A stretch of DNA of 7,592 nt from Oscillospiraceae bacterium (GCA_902795095.1 CADBKB010000074.1:1-7592); one strand, 5' to 3'; positions 1 to 7,476 are shown, counted from the stretch's first letter. Numbers and translations: made by a program. The notes: a model not told the origin generated them from the sequence alone.

Positions 1-3000
1 GAAGGTCTGCAGGCTGTCGAAGTATTCGTCCCACTCGACGCAGCGAACGATGGCCTTGACCTGGACATACTTGCCGCTCATCTCATCCGGGATGTAGCAG
101 GTATCGCTGTTGGTGACGTAGACGTTGTTGTTCTTGGGCGTCAGGTGACCGGGTCCCTTCTTGAGGATATCCGGATTCACCGTCGGATCGGTATACATGT
201 GCAGATCCCAGCACTTCCAGACGATGGAATCCGCCCGCAGCTTGCCGTCGTCATCGTAGTAGCCCGGCAGGCCGTTGTAGATCAGGTTTGCATTGTGCGG
301 ATCGTTCGGGTCGAAGGTGTTGCAGTATGTGTGGCCGTCGCCCTCGATGTTGTTCCATCTCTTCGGCTCGTGATTCACGCGGACGTCATTGTCGTTGCCC
401 CAGTAGATGTTGTCGGTGCCGGCGATCATGCGGACCGGCGTGCCGTCCTTTTCGACCTCCCACCACTGGTAGTAGATATCAAAGACCTTGTTGACGTGCT
501 TGAAGTCGGTCATGCCGGCCTTGCCGTTGAGGAGCTGGACCTGGGCGCGGGAGCCGGTCTCGGGGGCGTCGATCCACTGCAGCGGGGTGAAGTCAGTGGC
601 CTTGTAGGCCTCGCCGGGATCGGTCTCGACCAGATCGTCCAGGGACAGGCAGCGGAAGAGGATAGAGGATTCCGTTCTGGCCACCGGAAGCTCGCCGCCG
701 AAGGCGGCCTTCCCGGTCTGCAGCGTCTTCTGATGGTCGTAGCCGAAGGCAACGTGCTCCTCCACGGCCATGACCACCCGGTACATCTCGCCGGACCGGA
801 AGCCGGCCCACCGCTCGCTCTCGGGCACGCCGCGCTTTGCCTGGATGCTCTTGATCTGCTGCTCCACCTCCTTGAGGGGCAGCTTGCATTTGAGATTGGT
901 TGTATCCACGCCGTAGCGGACCTCGATCAGCGGCGAATCCTCACCGTAGACGTCGGACTCCACGATGTTCTCCCGGCTCAGTGGATCGACCCGATAGACC
1001 TTGAAGCTGAAGTAGCGCATATTGGTGTTGATCGAGTCGTGATGATAGAAGTAGAAATTCGTGGGCCTGGTCGAAGAATTCTCCAGGTCGTCCAGCGTCG
1101 TCTCCCAGGAATCGTCGATCCATTTGCCGAATTTGCCCGGGCTCACAGGATAAAGATCGTTGTACCAGCGGCCCACGCAGCTCTGCTGGGAGACGGTGAT
1201 GTATTGCCCGTCGCTCTTTTTGTAGCCGCCGTACCAGGCCTCGCCGTATTCCACGGGCGCCAGGGGGGTGCCGTTTTTGGCGGTTCTGGGCGTCGGATAG
1301 TACCAGATCTCAGACGAGGCCAGATAATCGTGCCACTGGCTGAATTCCGGGAGCTTGGGATCCTTGCTGGTGGGATCGTGGAACTTCGGCATGACGTAAT
1401 AGCTCTGCGATTTGTCGGGGTCGTCATAGACGAAGTCGAAGTAGTTCTCGGTCTGCCGCAGGGGGGCGCGTTCGTTTACCCCCTCTTCATCCGTCCATAG
1501 CAGGGCCACCGGATTGCCGTCGCCGCCGTAGCCCGTGAGCTGCATGGACTTGGTGGCGTTGGTGGCCGCCTCGTTGGGGCCGACCTCCAGATAGGACTTG
1601 CAGCGCAGCTCCGTGTCGCCGCACAGCAGCCGGTAGCGGTACAGGCCCTCGGTGAAGGGTTCCCCCGCGGCCAGCGCGGCCTCGCGCTCCGCCGTCTGCT
1701 TGTCCAGCAGGACCAGGGCGCCGTCGCCGTACTTGTCCACGATCTGGATGCGGCCGTCCTGGATGAGCTGCTCGCCGAAGGACTCGATGCCCAGGTTCAC
1801 CGTGCCGTTGGTGCCGGGGAACTTGGAGAACTTCTCGCTGTCGTCCTTCTGCCTGATGGCCACGTTCTGCAGCTCGTAGTGGTTGCGGAAGACGCCGCCG
1901 CGCACCTGGACGTTGGAGGTGTTCACCAAGATCGGCTCGACGCCGCTCTGGCCGAGCTGCTTCTGGTTGTCGTAGTAGATGATCTCCACGCCGCCGGTCT
2001 CGGTCTCGTCCAGCTTGACGCTCTGCTTCGCGTCCACCGTCTTGCCGTCCTCCACCTTCTGCGGATGGGAGCCGTCCTCGTTCACGGCGATCTGGGAGGC
2101 GTACTGAGGGCCGCCGTCGGTATGGACGAAGTTGAAGATGTTGGCGCCGGCGAAGCCCTCGAAGGTGCCGCCGTAGATATAGGCCAGGCCGCCCATGACC
2201 TTGCTGTCGTCCCAGGCCTTCTTCGTGCCCTCATTGTAGGCCACCTCGATGACGGCGTTGCGGGTGTTGGGGGTGGAGCCGTAGCCGTGGAAGGTGCCGC
2301 CGTAGGCCACGAAGGTGCCCAGATTGTCCACCTTGACCACGGTGCCCAGGATGTTCTGCACCACAAAGGAGCTCTTGTCCTTGCCGCACATGTTGGCGAT
2401 GTTCTTGCCCAGCTTGAAGATCTTGTTCACCATGCCCTCGATGCCCTTCTGGTTCACCGCGGCGTCGACGATGTTTTTCCGGGCCTCGGCGACGGTGGTC
2501 TTCTTGTCGTCCTTGCCGGTCTTCTTGCCGTTGGCCTTATTTTCACCGTCGTTTTTTCCTGCCTGCTTCTCGTCCACGCTTTTGTTCGCGTTCGCCGCGC
2601 CGGTGGGGCTGTCCTTCTTATCCTCCTTCGGCGCGTCGGATCCGTCCTTCTTGACGGTGGACTCTACGCCGGAGGTCCCGTCGTCTTCATCGGGGCTGTC
2701 GCCGGTGATGCCGTTGGCAGCCGGATTTTTCTGGGACTTGAGCAGCGAATCGTAGGCGTCCGAGGCGACGTCGATGCCGGTGGCATACTCGGCCACGGAC
2801 ACGCCCAGCTCCACCGCCGTACCGATGACCGTCTTGAATTTTTCCCAGGTGAAGTTGGATTTGTACCAGGTCTTCTGCCGGCCGGCCTGGAAGGTGCCGC
2901 CGTAGATGACCAGGTTGCCGTTCGTGACCTTGAACAGGTCGCGGGTGGTATAGACGTTGATATTGTGCTCGAAGGGATTGATCCCGTAGCCCGTGAAGGA

Positions 3001-3618
3001 GAGCTTGCCGGTGCCCTTGCCGCCGTTGGCCCCCCGCCAGGCGGAGGAGTCGATGATGGTCAGGGTGGCGCCGTCCTTGATCTCAAAAGCCAGGCAGTTA
3101 TGGTATTCGATGCGGTCCGTCTGGCTCGTGTCGTCGTTGGAGCGGTTGGAGTCGTAGCGGATCAGGAACTGATGGCCGTTCAGGTCCAGCACCTTGTCCG
3201 TGGAGATCTCCATCGTTTCCCACAGCGCGCTTTTGTAGTAATCGTGGGTGTCGTCGTTGTTCAGGGCGATGTACTTGTCCTTGGGATCTATGGATGTGAT
3301 GTACTGGCGCAGGGAGGCCTCGTCCACGTCGTTTACGGTCCAGCTTGTGGCCTTGCGCCAGTAGAACTGATCATAGTTCCTCCGCAGCTCCGCCTCGCTG
3401 GGGACCTGACTGGACGAGAAGAGCTTCTGGGCCTCCACCTTCATGGCATCCTCCGGCGCCTGGATGCCATGCTTTTCGGCATACTCGAAGTCTACGGTGA
3501 TGTCGGTTTCATCCTCCTCCGGGTCTGCCGCCCGCGCCGGCAGGTGCAGCTCCGGCAGGATGGACAGGAGCATCACCAGGGCCAGCAGCAGGCTCATTGT
3601 TCGTTTCATTCGTTTCAT
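1..3618 (-). CDS. Large secreted beta-helix (GGTF-repeat) surface protein, N-terminal 1206 residues, 3' end outside window
   Basis: Reading the minus strand from ATG at 3618 gives 1206 codons without a stop, running off the window edge, so the C-terminus is missing. The start is supported by AAAGGAG at 3632-3626, 7 nt upstream, and by a signal peptide: KRMKR, a hydrophobic core at residues 8-22, then an ARA site with likely cleavage after A30. Residues about 140-245 and 435-580 carry beta-helix hallmarks: LDLNG (144-148), LTIIDSS (186-192), YGGTF (239-243, 439-443, 482-486) and RGGVF (573-577). This pattern is typical of right-handed parallel beta-helix surface proteins of Clostridia. A Lys/Asp/Gly-rich linker (about 293-375) splits the repeats. 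Residues about 620-1206 are aromatic- and Asp-rich and unassigned; the visible end (SGKYVQVKA) is reminiscent of bacterial Ig-like repeats. No catalytic motif was recognised. An anchor (SLH or LPXTG) would lie outside the window. Role inferred: cell-surface or extracellular adhesion or glycan binding. Confidence 0.9.
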   Translation of the reverse strand, partial: MKRMKRTMSLLLALVMLLSILPELHLPARAADPEEDETDITVDFEYAEKHGIQAPEDAMKVEAQKLFSSSQVPSEAELRRNYDQFYWRKATSWTVNDVDEASLRQYITSIDPKDKYIALNNDDTHDYYKSALWETMEISTDKVLDLNGHQFLIRYDSNRSNDDTSQTDRIEYHNCLAFEIKDGATLTIIDSSAWRGANGGKGTGKLSFTGYGINPFEHNINVYTTRDLFKVTNGNLVIYGGTFQAGRQKTWYKSNFTWEKFKTVIGTAVELGVSVAEYATGIDVASDAYDSLLKSQKNPAANGITGDSPDEDDGTSGVESTVKKDGSDAPKEDKKDSPTGAANANKSVDEKQAGKNDGENKANGKKTGKDDKKTTVAEARKNIVDAAVNQKGIEGMVNKIFKLGKNIANMCGKDKSSFVVQNILGTVVKVDNLGTFVAYGGTFHGYGSTPNTRNAVIEVAYNEGTKKAWDDSKVMGGLAYIYGGTFEGFAGANIFNFVHTDGGPQYASQIAVNEDGSHPQKVEDGKTVDAKQSVKLDETETGGVEIIYYDNQKQLGQSGVEPILVNTSNVQVRGGVFRNHYELQNVAIRQKDDSEKFSKFPGTNGTVNLGIESFGEQLIQDGRIQIVDKYGDGALVLLDKQTAEREAALAAGEPFTEGLYRYRLLCGDTELRCKSYLEVGPNEAATNATKSMQLTGYGGDGNPVALLWTDEEGVNERAPLRQTENYFDFVYDDPDKSQSYYVMPKFHDPTSKDPKLPEFSQWHDYLASSEIWYYPTPRTAKNGTPLAPVEYGEAWYGGYKKSDGQYITVSQQSCVGRWYNDLYPVSPGKFGKWIDDSWETTLDDLENSSTRPTNFYFYHHDSINTNMRYFSFKVYRVDPLSRENIVESDVYGEDSPLIEVRYGVDTTNLKCKLPLKEVEQQIKSIQAKRGVPESERWAGFRSGEMYRVVMAVEEHVAFGYDHQKTLQTGKAAFGGELPVARTESSILFRCLSLDDLVETDPGEAYKATDFTPLQWIDAPETGSRAQVQLLNGKAGMTDFKHVNKVFDIYYQWWEVEKDGTPVRMIAGTDNIYWGNDNDVRVNHEPKRWNNIEGDGHTYCNTFDPNDPHNANLIYNGLPGYYDDDGKLRADSIVWKCWDLHMYTDPTVNPDILKKGPGHLTPKNNNVYVTNSDTCYIPDEMSGKYVQVKAIVRCVEWDEYFDSLQTF

Positions 3619-3661
3619 ACCGTTTCTCCTTTACCTGAAATCAAAGTGTTCCATTGTTCTC

Positions 3662-3697
3662 TGTTTTGATTCTAAACTGAGACCGGCAGACGCGCCC
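3662..3697 (-). promoter_or_regulatory. Predicted promoter of the surface-protein gene (-10 TAGAAT, no -35)
   Basis: On the minus strand TAGAAT occupies 3674-3669, which predicts a transcription start near 3662 and a leader of about 43 nt. The -35 position, about 3697-3692, reads gggcgc and does not match TTGACA. The outer edge of the palindrome arm (3695) lies at about -33. A weak -35 suggests dependence on an activator; this is inferred from sequence only. The leader also contains a 7-nt inverted repeat, aatcaaa (3639-3645) with tttgatt (3665-3671), of unknown meaning. Confidence 0.5.
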
Positions 3698-3753
3698 CCT
3701 CAAAAATAACAGTTTTTTGAAATAATTGTTCAGAACTGTTATTTTTGAGGGGG
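3695..3753. promoter_or_regulatory. Perfect 20-bp inverted repeat in the divergent promoter region, candidate shared operator
   Basis: The left arm (3695-3714) begins ccccctcaaaaataac, and the right arm (3734-3753) is its exact reverse complement over 20 bases. The arms are separated by 19 nt, which contain a further 4-bp match (tgaa 3718-3721 with ttca 3729-3732). Both predicted transcripts start outside the repeat, so it probably acts as DNA rather than as an RNA hairpin. There is no T-tract, which argues against a terminator. Each arm ends where the -35 box of its neighbouring promoter should be. A LuxR-type regulator encoded in the adjacent operon is the obvious candidate ligand, but that is an inference. 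Confidence 0.75.
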
Positions 3754-3788
3754 TACAAGCCATGGCGCAATGGTGTATAATAGAGAAA
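3752..3788 (+). promoter_or_regulatory. Predicted promoter of the sensor operon (consensus -10 TATAAT, weak -35)
   Basis: A perfect TATAAT lies at 3776-3781, predicting a transcription start near 3788 and a leader of about 34 nt before the ATG at 3822. At the -35 position only poor matches exist (tacaag at 3754-3759 with a 16-nt spacer). TTGAGG in the palindrome arm (3745-3750) is 25 nt away, too far for a standard -35. The arm edge at 3753 lies at about -35. Confidence 0.6.
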
Positions 3789-3804
3789 ATGGAACGATCT
3801 GTTC

Positions 3805-3813
3805 AAAAGGAGG
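3805..3813 (+). promoter_or_regulatory. Ribosome binding site fixing the start of the 7TM sensor gene
   Basis: AAAAGGAGG ends 8 nt before ATG 3822. The same frame could be extended upstream to TTG 3726, ATG 3762 or ATG 3789. The first two lie upstream of the predicted transcription start and the third would be nearly leaderless. The RBS therefore favours 3822. Confidence 0.85.
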
Positions 3814-3821
3814 CGCTGTCG

Positions 3822-5432
3822 ATGGCCGGGATCAACCGAAAAGCCCTGCGGGCCCTCGCCGGAGCCTTCCTGCTCAGCGGCGTGCAGCGGATCGTGTTAT
3901 ACGGAAAGACCTTTGCCGTCGGCTTTACGCAGCTGTACTGTTCGTGCATCGTCCTGATCTGGATCGGCACGATCCGCAAGCGGGTCACAGATCCAAGGCT
4001 CCGGCGGACCATACACGCTGTGGCCGTCGGCCTGCTTGTCTATCTGCTGCTTCAGACCTGCCGCTACGAGATCTTCCACGGCAGCGTGGACATCGGACGG
4101 TATCTTTGGTACGCCTACTACGTCCCCATGACCGTCTTCCCGGTGCTGCTGCTGGCCGTCGCCCTGCTGATCCACCGGCCGGAGGGGCAGCCCCTGCCCC
4201 GGTGGTTCTGGCTCGTCGCCGCCCTGGGAGCGCTGCTGGCCCTGGGCGTGCTGACCAACGATATCCACTTTCAGTTTGCTTCCTTCTCCGGCCCCGTCAT
4301 GGACGACGACGGCACGGAAAAAAGCGGCTGGCTGCTCTACGCCATCTACGCCTATTTCTTCCTCCTTTACTTTATCGACTATGGCATTTATCTGTATAAA
4401 AGCCGCACGATCGGCGGCAGGCTCCGCCTGCTGCCCCTGGTTCCGCTGCTGGCGGCGGCGGCTTACTTCGCGCTGTATCCTCTGAAGCTCGATGTGCATG
4501 TCCTGGGCTTCCGCGTCTGGACCATCGGCGAAATACTGGTGTTCTGCCTGATGGGCGGGCTGGAGATCTGCATCCAGACCGGCCTGATCCCGGCGAACAC
4601 CGCCTATGAGAGGCTCTTTTCCCTGGCGGGCATTCCCGCCGTCATCCTGGACTCCGCCGGCGACGTGCGCTATGCCGCCGCCGGGACGGTCTACCCCTTC
4701 CCGGACAACGACGATCTGCAGATCATGTCCCATCCGATCCGCGGCGGGCGCATCGAATGGGCCGCGGACGTGGGGCAGCTGCGGCGGCTGGGCAGGGAGC
4801 TGACCGAAGCCAACGCCCGCATCGAGACCCGCAACGCCTATCTGGCCGCCGAGGCCGATACCCGCGCCGCCCAGACCGAAATGAAGACCCGCAACGAAAT
4901 CTATGACCGCATCGGCCGGATCACCCGGCCGCAGGCCGAGCAGATCGCCGCCCTGCTGGACGCCGCGGAGCCCGCCTTCGACGAAGGCCTGCGCCGGATC
5001 GCGGTGCTGAGCGCCTACATCAAGCGCCGCAGCAACATGGAGCTGACCGCCGAGGACGGGACCCTGCCCTTTGAGGAGCTGACCCTGGCGGTTTCGGAGT
5101 CCCTGCGCTACGTCCGCCTGTGCGGCGTCAATGCCGCCTCCTTCTGCGAGGGGGCCGGACGCTTCCCCGCCCCGGTCGTCACCGACGCCTACGGGCAGAT
5201 CGAGCAGGTGCTGGAGAGCAGCATGGATGACCTCCAGGATCTGATGGTCTATCTGGACGCCTCCGAAAGCGCCCTGTCGGTGCGCCTGCTGATCCGGGCG
5301 GACGACCTCAGCCTCCGGACCGGGGGCGCAGAGCTGAACGTCCCCGGCTTCACCCGGGACAGCTCCGTCACCAAGAACGAGCAGGATATGATCCTCGCCT
5401 TCTCGTATACAAGGGGAGGTGCGGCTTCATGA
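3822..5432 (+). CDS. 7TM sensor with degenerate histidine-kinase module (pseudokinase)
   Basis: The 536-residue membrane protein is the first gene of a three-gene signalling operon. Its N-terminal half has about seven to eight hydrophobic segments (roughly 10-28, 33-51, 62-80, 96-117, 127-146, 170-192, 203-219, 230-254). LTNDIH at 144-149 resembles the hallmark of the histidine-kinase N-terminal 7TM region (HisKA_7TM). A short PAS-like stretch (about 264-312, including IPAVILDSAGDVRY) precedes a probable coiled coil (316-356). A helical region laid out like a DHp dimerisation domain follows (357-405, ending AYIKRRSN). The C-terminal part (about 415-536) has the length of a small ATPase domain but lacks clear N and G boxes. 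No histidine occurs after H304, so autophosphorylation in the usual place is impossible. It probably senses a signal in or at the membrane and works through the neighbouring kinase by allostery or heterodimerisation (inferred). The stop codon overlaps the next start by 4 nt. Confidence 0.85.
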   Translation: MAGINRKALRALAGAFLLSGVQRIVLYGKTFAVGFTQLYCSCIVLIWIGTIRKRVTDPRLRRTIHAVAVGLLVYLLLQTCRYEIFHGSVDIGRYLWYAYYVPMTVFPVLLLAVALLIHRPEGQPLPRWFWLVAALGALLALGVLTNDIHFQFASFSGPVMDDDGTEKSGWLLYAIYAYFFLLYFIDYGIYLYKSRTIGGRLRLLPLVPLLAAAAYFALYPLKLDVHVLGFRVWTIGEILVFCLMGGLEICIQTGLIPANTAYERLFSLAGIPAVILDSAGDVRYAAAGTVYPFPDNDDLQIMSHPIRGGRIEWAADVGQLRRLGRELTEANARIETRNAYLAAEADTRAAQTEMKTRNEIYDRIGRITRPQAEQIAALLDAAEPAFDEGLRRIAVLSAYIKRRSNMELTAEDGTLPFEELTLAVSESLRYVRLCGVNAASFCEGAGRFPAPVVTDAYGQIEQVLESSMDDLQDLMVYLDASESALSVRLLIRADDLSLRTGGAELNVPGFTRDSSVTKNEQDMILAFSYTRGGAAS

Positions 5433-6676
5433 GCGCAACAATGCTGCTGATCTGGCAGTTCCTCGGCCTGGCGTCTGCGGTGCTGATGCTCGGCGCCATC
5501 GCCGTCTGCGTGCAGGCGGTGTGGCAGAGGCGGCCGCGGCTGCTGCTGTGGGCGCTCCCGATGGCCTGCCTGTATATCTTGCAGCAAAGCGTGGACTACA
5601 CGGTGGATCCGGATCCGGTGCCTTCCGCCGTTGCGGCCCTGGTCCGGTGGGTGACCGGCCTGCCCGTGGCCGCCGTGGCCGCCTTTGAGTTCCTGGTGCT
5701 GGTGCTGCTGATGCTGTCCGCACGGACGCTGCGCCGTCTGGAGCGCAGCCAGATCAGCGCCATGTCCGTCAAGGAGGCCACGGACAGCCTGCCCTCCGGC
5801 CTGTGCTTCTATCTGCCCGGCGGGCGGATCATGCTGGTCAACCGCAGCATGGAGACGCTGTGCCGGCAGTACACGGGCGGCGCGCTGATCAACGGCGAGC
5901 GGTTCCGGCAGGCGCTGCTCTCGGGCGGGACGCCGCTTCTGCTGCCGGACGGGTCCGCCTGGACCGTGGCCGAGAGCACCGCCGAATACGACGGCGCGAC
6001 GCTGCACATGCTCATGGCCACGGACGTGACCGAGCTGTATCGGAAGAACCGGTCCCTGCAGGACATGCGCCGCGAGCTGGACGCGCTGAACGAGCGGCTG
6101 ACGGACTACCTCCGGGAGATCGTGAGTCTCAGCACCCAGAAGGAGATCCTGGCCGCCCGGGTCCGCCTGCACGACGAGCTCGGCGCGGACCTGCTGGTGA
6201 TGCAGCACTATATCAGCGAGGGCTGCCCGGAGGCGGAACGCGCCGCCCTTGCCCAGCGGCTGCGCAGGAACATCTCCTTCCTGAACGCCGACCTCGCCGT
6301 GCAGAGCCGGGACGAATTCCAGCTTCTGCTGCAGACCGCGGCGCGGCTGAATGTGAAAATCCTCGTGGAGGGCTCCTTCCCGGCCACAGAGCCCCAGCGC
6401 CGCATTCTGGTCACAGCCGTCCACGAGTGCTTCACCAACACCCTGCGCCACGCCCGCGGCGACTGCCTGCGCATCGCGCTGGAGGACCGCGGCGACGTGA
6501 TCGCCGCCGAGCTGACCAACAGCGGCGTCCAGCCCACCGGCCCCATCCGGGAGACGGGCGGCCTGGGCTCCCTGCGCACTCTGACAGAGCAGGCCGGCGG
6601 CCGCATGACCGTCAGCGTGTCGCCGGCGTTTTCCGTCCGGCTGGAGCTGCCGAAGGAGGTAAGCCATGCCCTATAG
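5429..6676 (+). CDS. Membrane sensor histidine kinase, NarL/HisKA_3-like (PAS, H-box, HATPase)
   Basis: The 415-residue protein autophosphorylates on histidine and should pass phosphate to the response regulator encoded next. Three hydrophobic segments (about 6-30, 37-54, 76-97) leave only short external loops, so sensing is likely within the membrane or through a partner. A PAS-like domain spans about 115-202 (LPSGLCFYLPGGRIMLVN), followed by a coiled coil (about 203-240). The H-box is RLHDELG with H248, the form found in HisKA_3 and related kinases. The ATPase domain shows an N-box HECFTNTLRHA (332-342, N337), a D-box-like LTNSG (362-366) in which Asn stands in for the usual Asp, and a G-box GGLGSL (377-382). 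The start ATG 5429 overlaps the upstream stop (ATGA) and follows AAGGGGAGGT at 5411-5420, which implies translational coupling. The 3' end overlaps the regulator gene by 11 nt. Confidence 0.93.
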   Translation: MSATMLLIWQFLGLASAVLMLGAIAVCVQAVWQRRPRLLLWALPMACLYILQQSVDYTVDPDPVPSAVAALVRWVTGLPVAAVAAFEFLVLVLLMLSARTLRRLERSQISAMSVKEATDSLPSGLCFYLPGGRIMLVNRSMETLCRQYTGGALINGERFRQALLSGGTPLLLPDGSAWTVAESTAEYDGATLHMLMATDVTELYRKNRSLQDMRRELDALNERLTDYLREIVSLSTQKEILAARVRLHDELGADLLVMQHYISEGCPEAERAALAQRLRRNISFLNADLAVQSRDEFQLLLQTAARLNVKILVEGSFPATEPQRRILVTAVHECFTNTLRHARGDCLRIALEDRGDVIAAELTNSGVQPTGPIRETGGLGSLRTLTEQAGGRMTVSVSPAFSVRLELPKEVSHAL

Positions 6677-7298
6677 TGTTTTGATCGTGGATGACCAGGT
6701 CATCCCCCGCCAGCTGTTCGAGAGCACCGTCGCCGCCTCGGACCGCTATGCCGTGGCCGCGGCCATCGACTCTGCCTCCATGGCCGACGCCTGGTGCGCC
6801 AGGGGCGGCATCGACCTGATCCTCATGGACGTGGTGACCAACGACGGCACCAACGGCCTGGACGTGGCCCGGCGGATCAAGAATTCCTACCCGCAGATCA
6901 AGATCATCATCGTCACCTCCCTGCCGGACGCGCTGTTCCTGCAGAAGGCCAGGGACTACGGCGTGGACAGCTTCTGGTACAAGGAGCTGCAGGCCGCGCC
7001 CCTGCTGGAGGTGATGGACCGGACCATGGCCGGGGCGCACGTCTGGCCGGAGCATCCGCCGGAGGCCATGCTCGGCATGGCCAGGAGCAGCGAATTCACA
7101 GCCCGGGAGCTGGAGGTGCTGCGCTATCTGGCCAAGGGACTGTCCGACAAGGAGATCGCCGAGCGGCTGCACATGGGCTTCACCACCGTCCGCTACCACA
7201 TCGACAACCTCATGGAGAAAACCGGCCAGACCTCCCGCACCGCGCTGGCGGTCTCCGCCGTGCTCAGCGGCATCACCTTCCCCGGGATCGACAAGTGA
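6666..7298 (+). CDS. NarL/FixJ-family response regulator (REC + LuxR-type HTH)
   Basis: The 210-residue protein is a DNA-binding output regulator. The receiver domain (about 3-120) has the acidic pair D9-D10, phosphoacceptor D55 (LILMD), T84 in IIVTS, and the conserved Lys K106. A LuxR-type helix-turn-helix covers about 143-200: FTARELEVLRYLAKGLSDKE, then a recognition helix around TTVRYHIDNLMEKTG (173-187). The length is normal for the family and all key residues are present. The start ATG 6666 lies inside the end of the kinase gene and follows AAGGAGGT at 6653-6660, 5 nt upstream. The likely partner is the kinase just upstream, and the likely target is the divergent palindrome at 3695-3753 (inferred). 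Confidence 0.95.
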   Translation: MPYSVLIVDDQVIPRQLFESTVAASDRYAVAAAIDSASMADAWCARGGIDLILMDVVTNDGTNGLDVARRIKNSYPQIKIIIVTSLPDALFLQKARDYGVDSFWYKELQAAPLLEVMDRTMAGAHVWPEHPPEAMLGMARSSEFTARELEVLRYLAKGLSDKEIAERLHMGFTTVRYHIDNLMEKTGQTSRTALAVSAVLSGITFPGIDK

Positions 7299-7314
7299 AG
7301 CGCTCTGAAGCAGG

Positions 7315-7341
7315 GCGAGCTTCCTTGGATCGCGAGCTTCC
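7315..7341 (+). repeat. Short direct repeat gcgagcttcc, two copies
   Basis: The 10-mer gcgagcttcc occurs at 7315-7324 and again at 7332-7341, 17 nt apart start to start, just after the regulator stop codon. Flanking agcgc (7299-7303) and gcgct (7342-7346) are complementary. It may be a small structured 3' UTR or insertion debris; no function is supported. Confidence 0.5.
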
Positions 7342-7348
7342 GCGCTAT

Positions 7349-7383
7349 AAAAAAACGGATTGCTGTGCAATACAGCAATCCGT
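7349..7383 (-). terminator. Intrinsic terminator for minus-strand transcription (left hairpin)
   Basis: Arms acggattgctgt (7355-7366) and acagcaatccgt (7372-7383) pair perfectly over 12 bp around a 5-nt loop. The seven A's at 7349-7355 become a T-tract on the minus strand, so this hairpin would stop transcription arriving from a convergent gene to the right. Read on the plus strand it lacks an immediate T-run. Confidence 0.7.
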
Positions 7384-7435
7384 GAGACTGTCAAAAAACT
7401 TGGAAGGCTTCAAGAATCGGAGGGAAGGAAAGTGT

Positions 7436-7462
7436 GAAAGGAAACCGTCAGGGTTTCCTTTC
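7436..7462. repeat. Inverted repeat: 11-bp stem, 5-nt loop
   Basis: gaaaggaaacc (7436-7446) pairs exactly with ggtttcctttc (7452-7462) around gtcag. There is no T-tract, so it is not a canonical terminator. It lies inside the 7347-7582 element and probably forms part of its folded structure. Confidence 0.7.
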
Positions 7463-7476
7463 GCGTTCAATCAAAC

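Noticed and set aside
145..1500. Plus-strand ORF of 451 codons
   Set aside because: It is exactly codon-aligned antisense to the minus-strand surface-protein gene. Its translation is Val/Leu/Ala/Gly/Asp-rich without recognisable domains, and there is no convincing ribosome binding site.
1879..3669. Plus-strand ORF of 596 codons
   Set aside because: It is antisense shadow of the same minus-strand gene, including its signal-peptide and repeat codons, and it runs through the gene start into the promoter region.
3695..3753. Invertible (phase-variable) promoter segment
   Set aside because: The 20-bp arms enclose only 19 bp, much shorter than known invertible segments, no promoter lies between them, and no recombinase gene is present in the window.
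3695..3753. Rho-independent terminator
   Set aside because: No T-tract follows either arm, and the repeat lies upstream of both predicted transcription starts between divergent genes.
5249..6667. Minus-strand ORF of 472 codons
   Set aside because: It overlaps the well-supported kinase gene. Its translation is low-complexity, rich in Gln, His, Arg and Gly, typical of an antisense frame in GC-rich DNA.
6612..7394. Minus-strand ORF of 260 codons
   Set aside because: It is antisense to the response regulator gene, whose motifs are complete, and its upstream end lies in the hairpin element.
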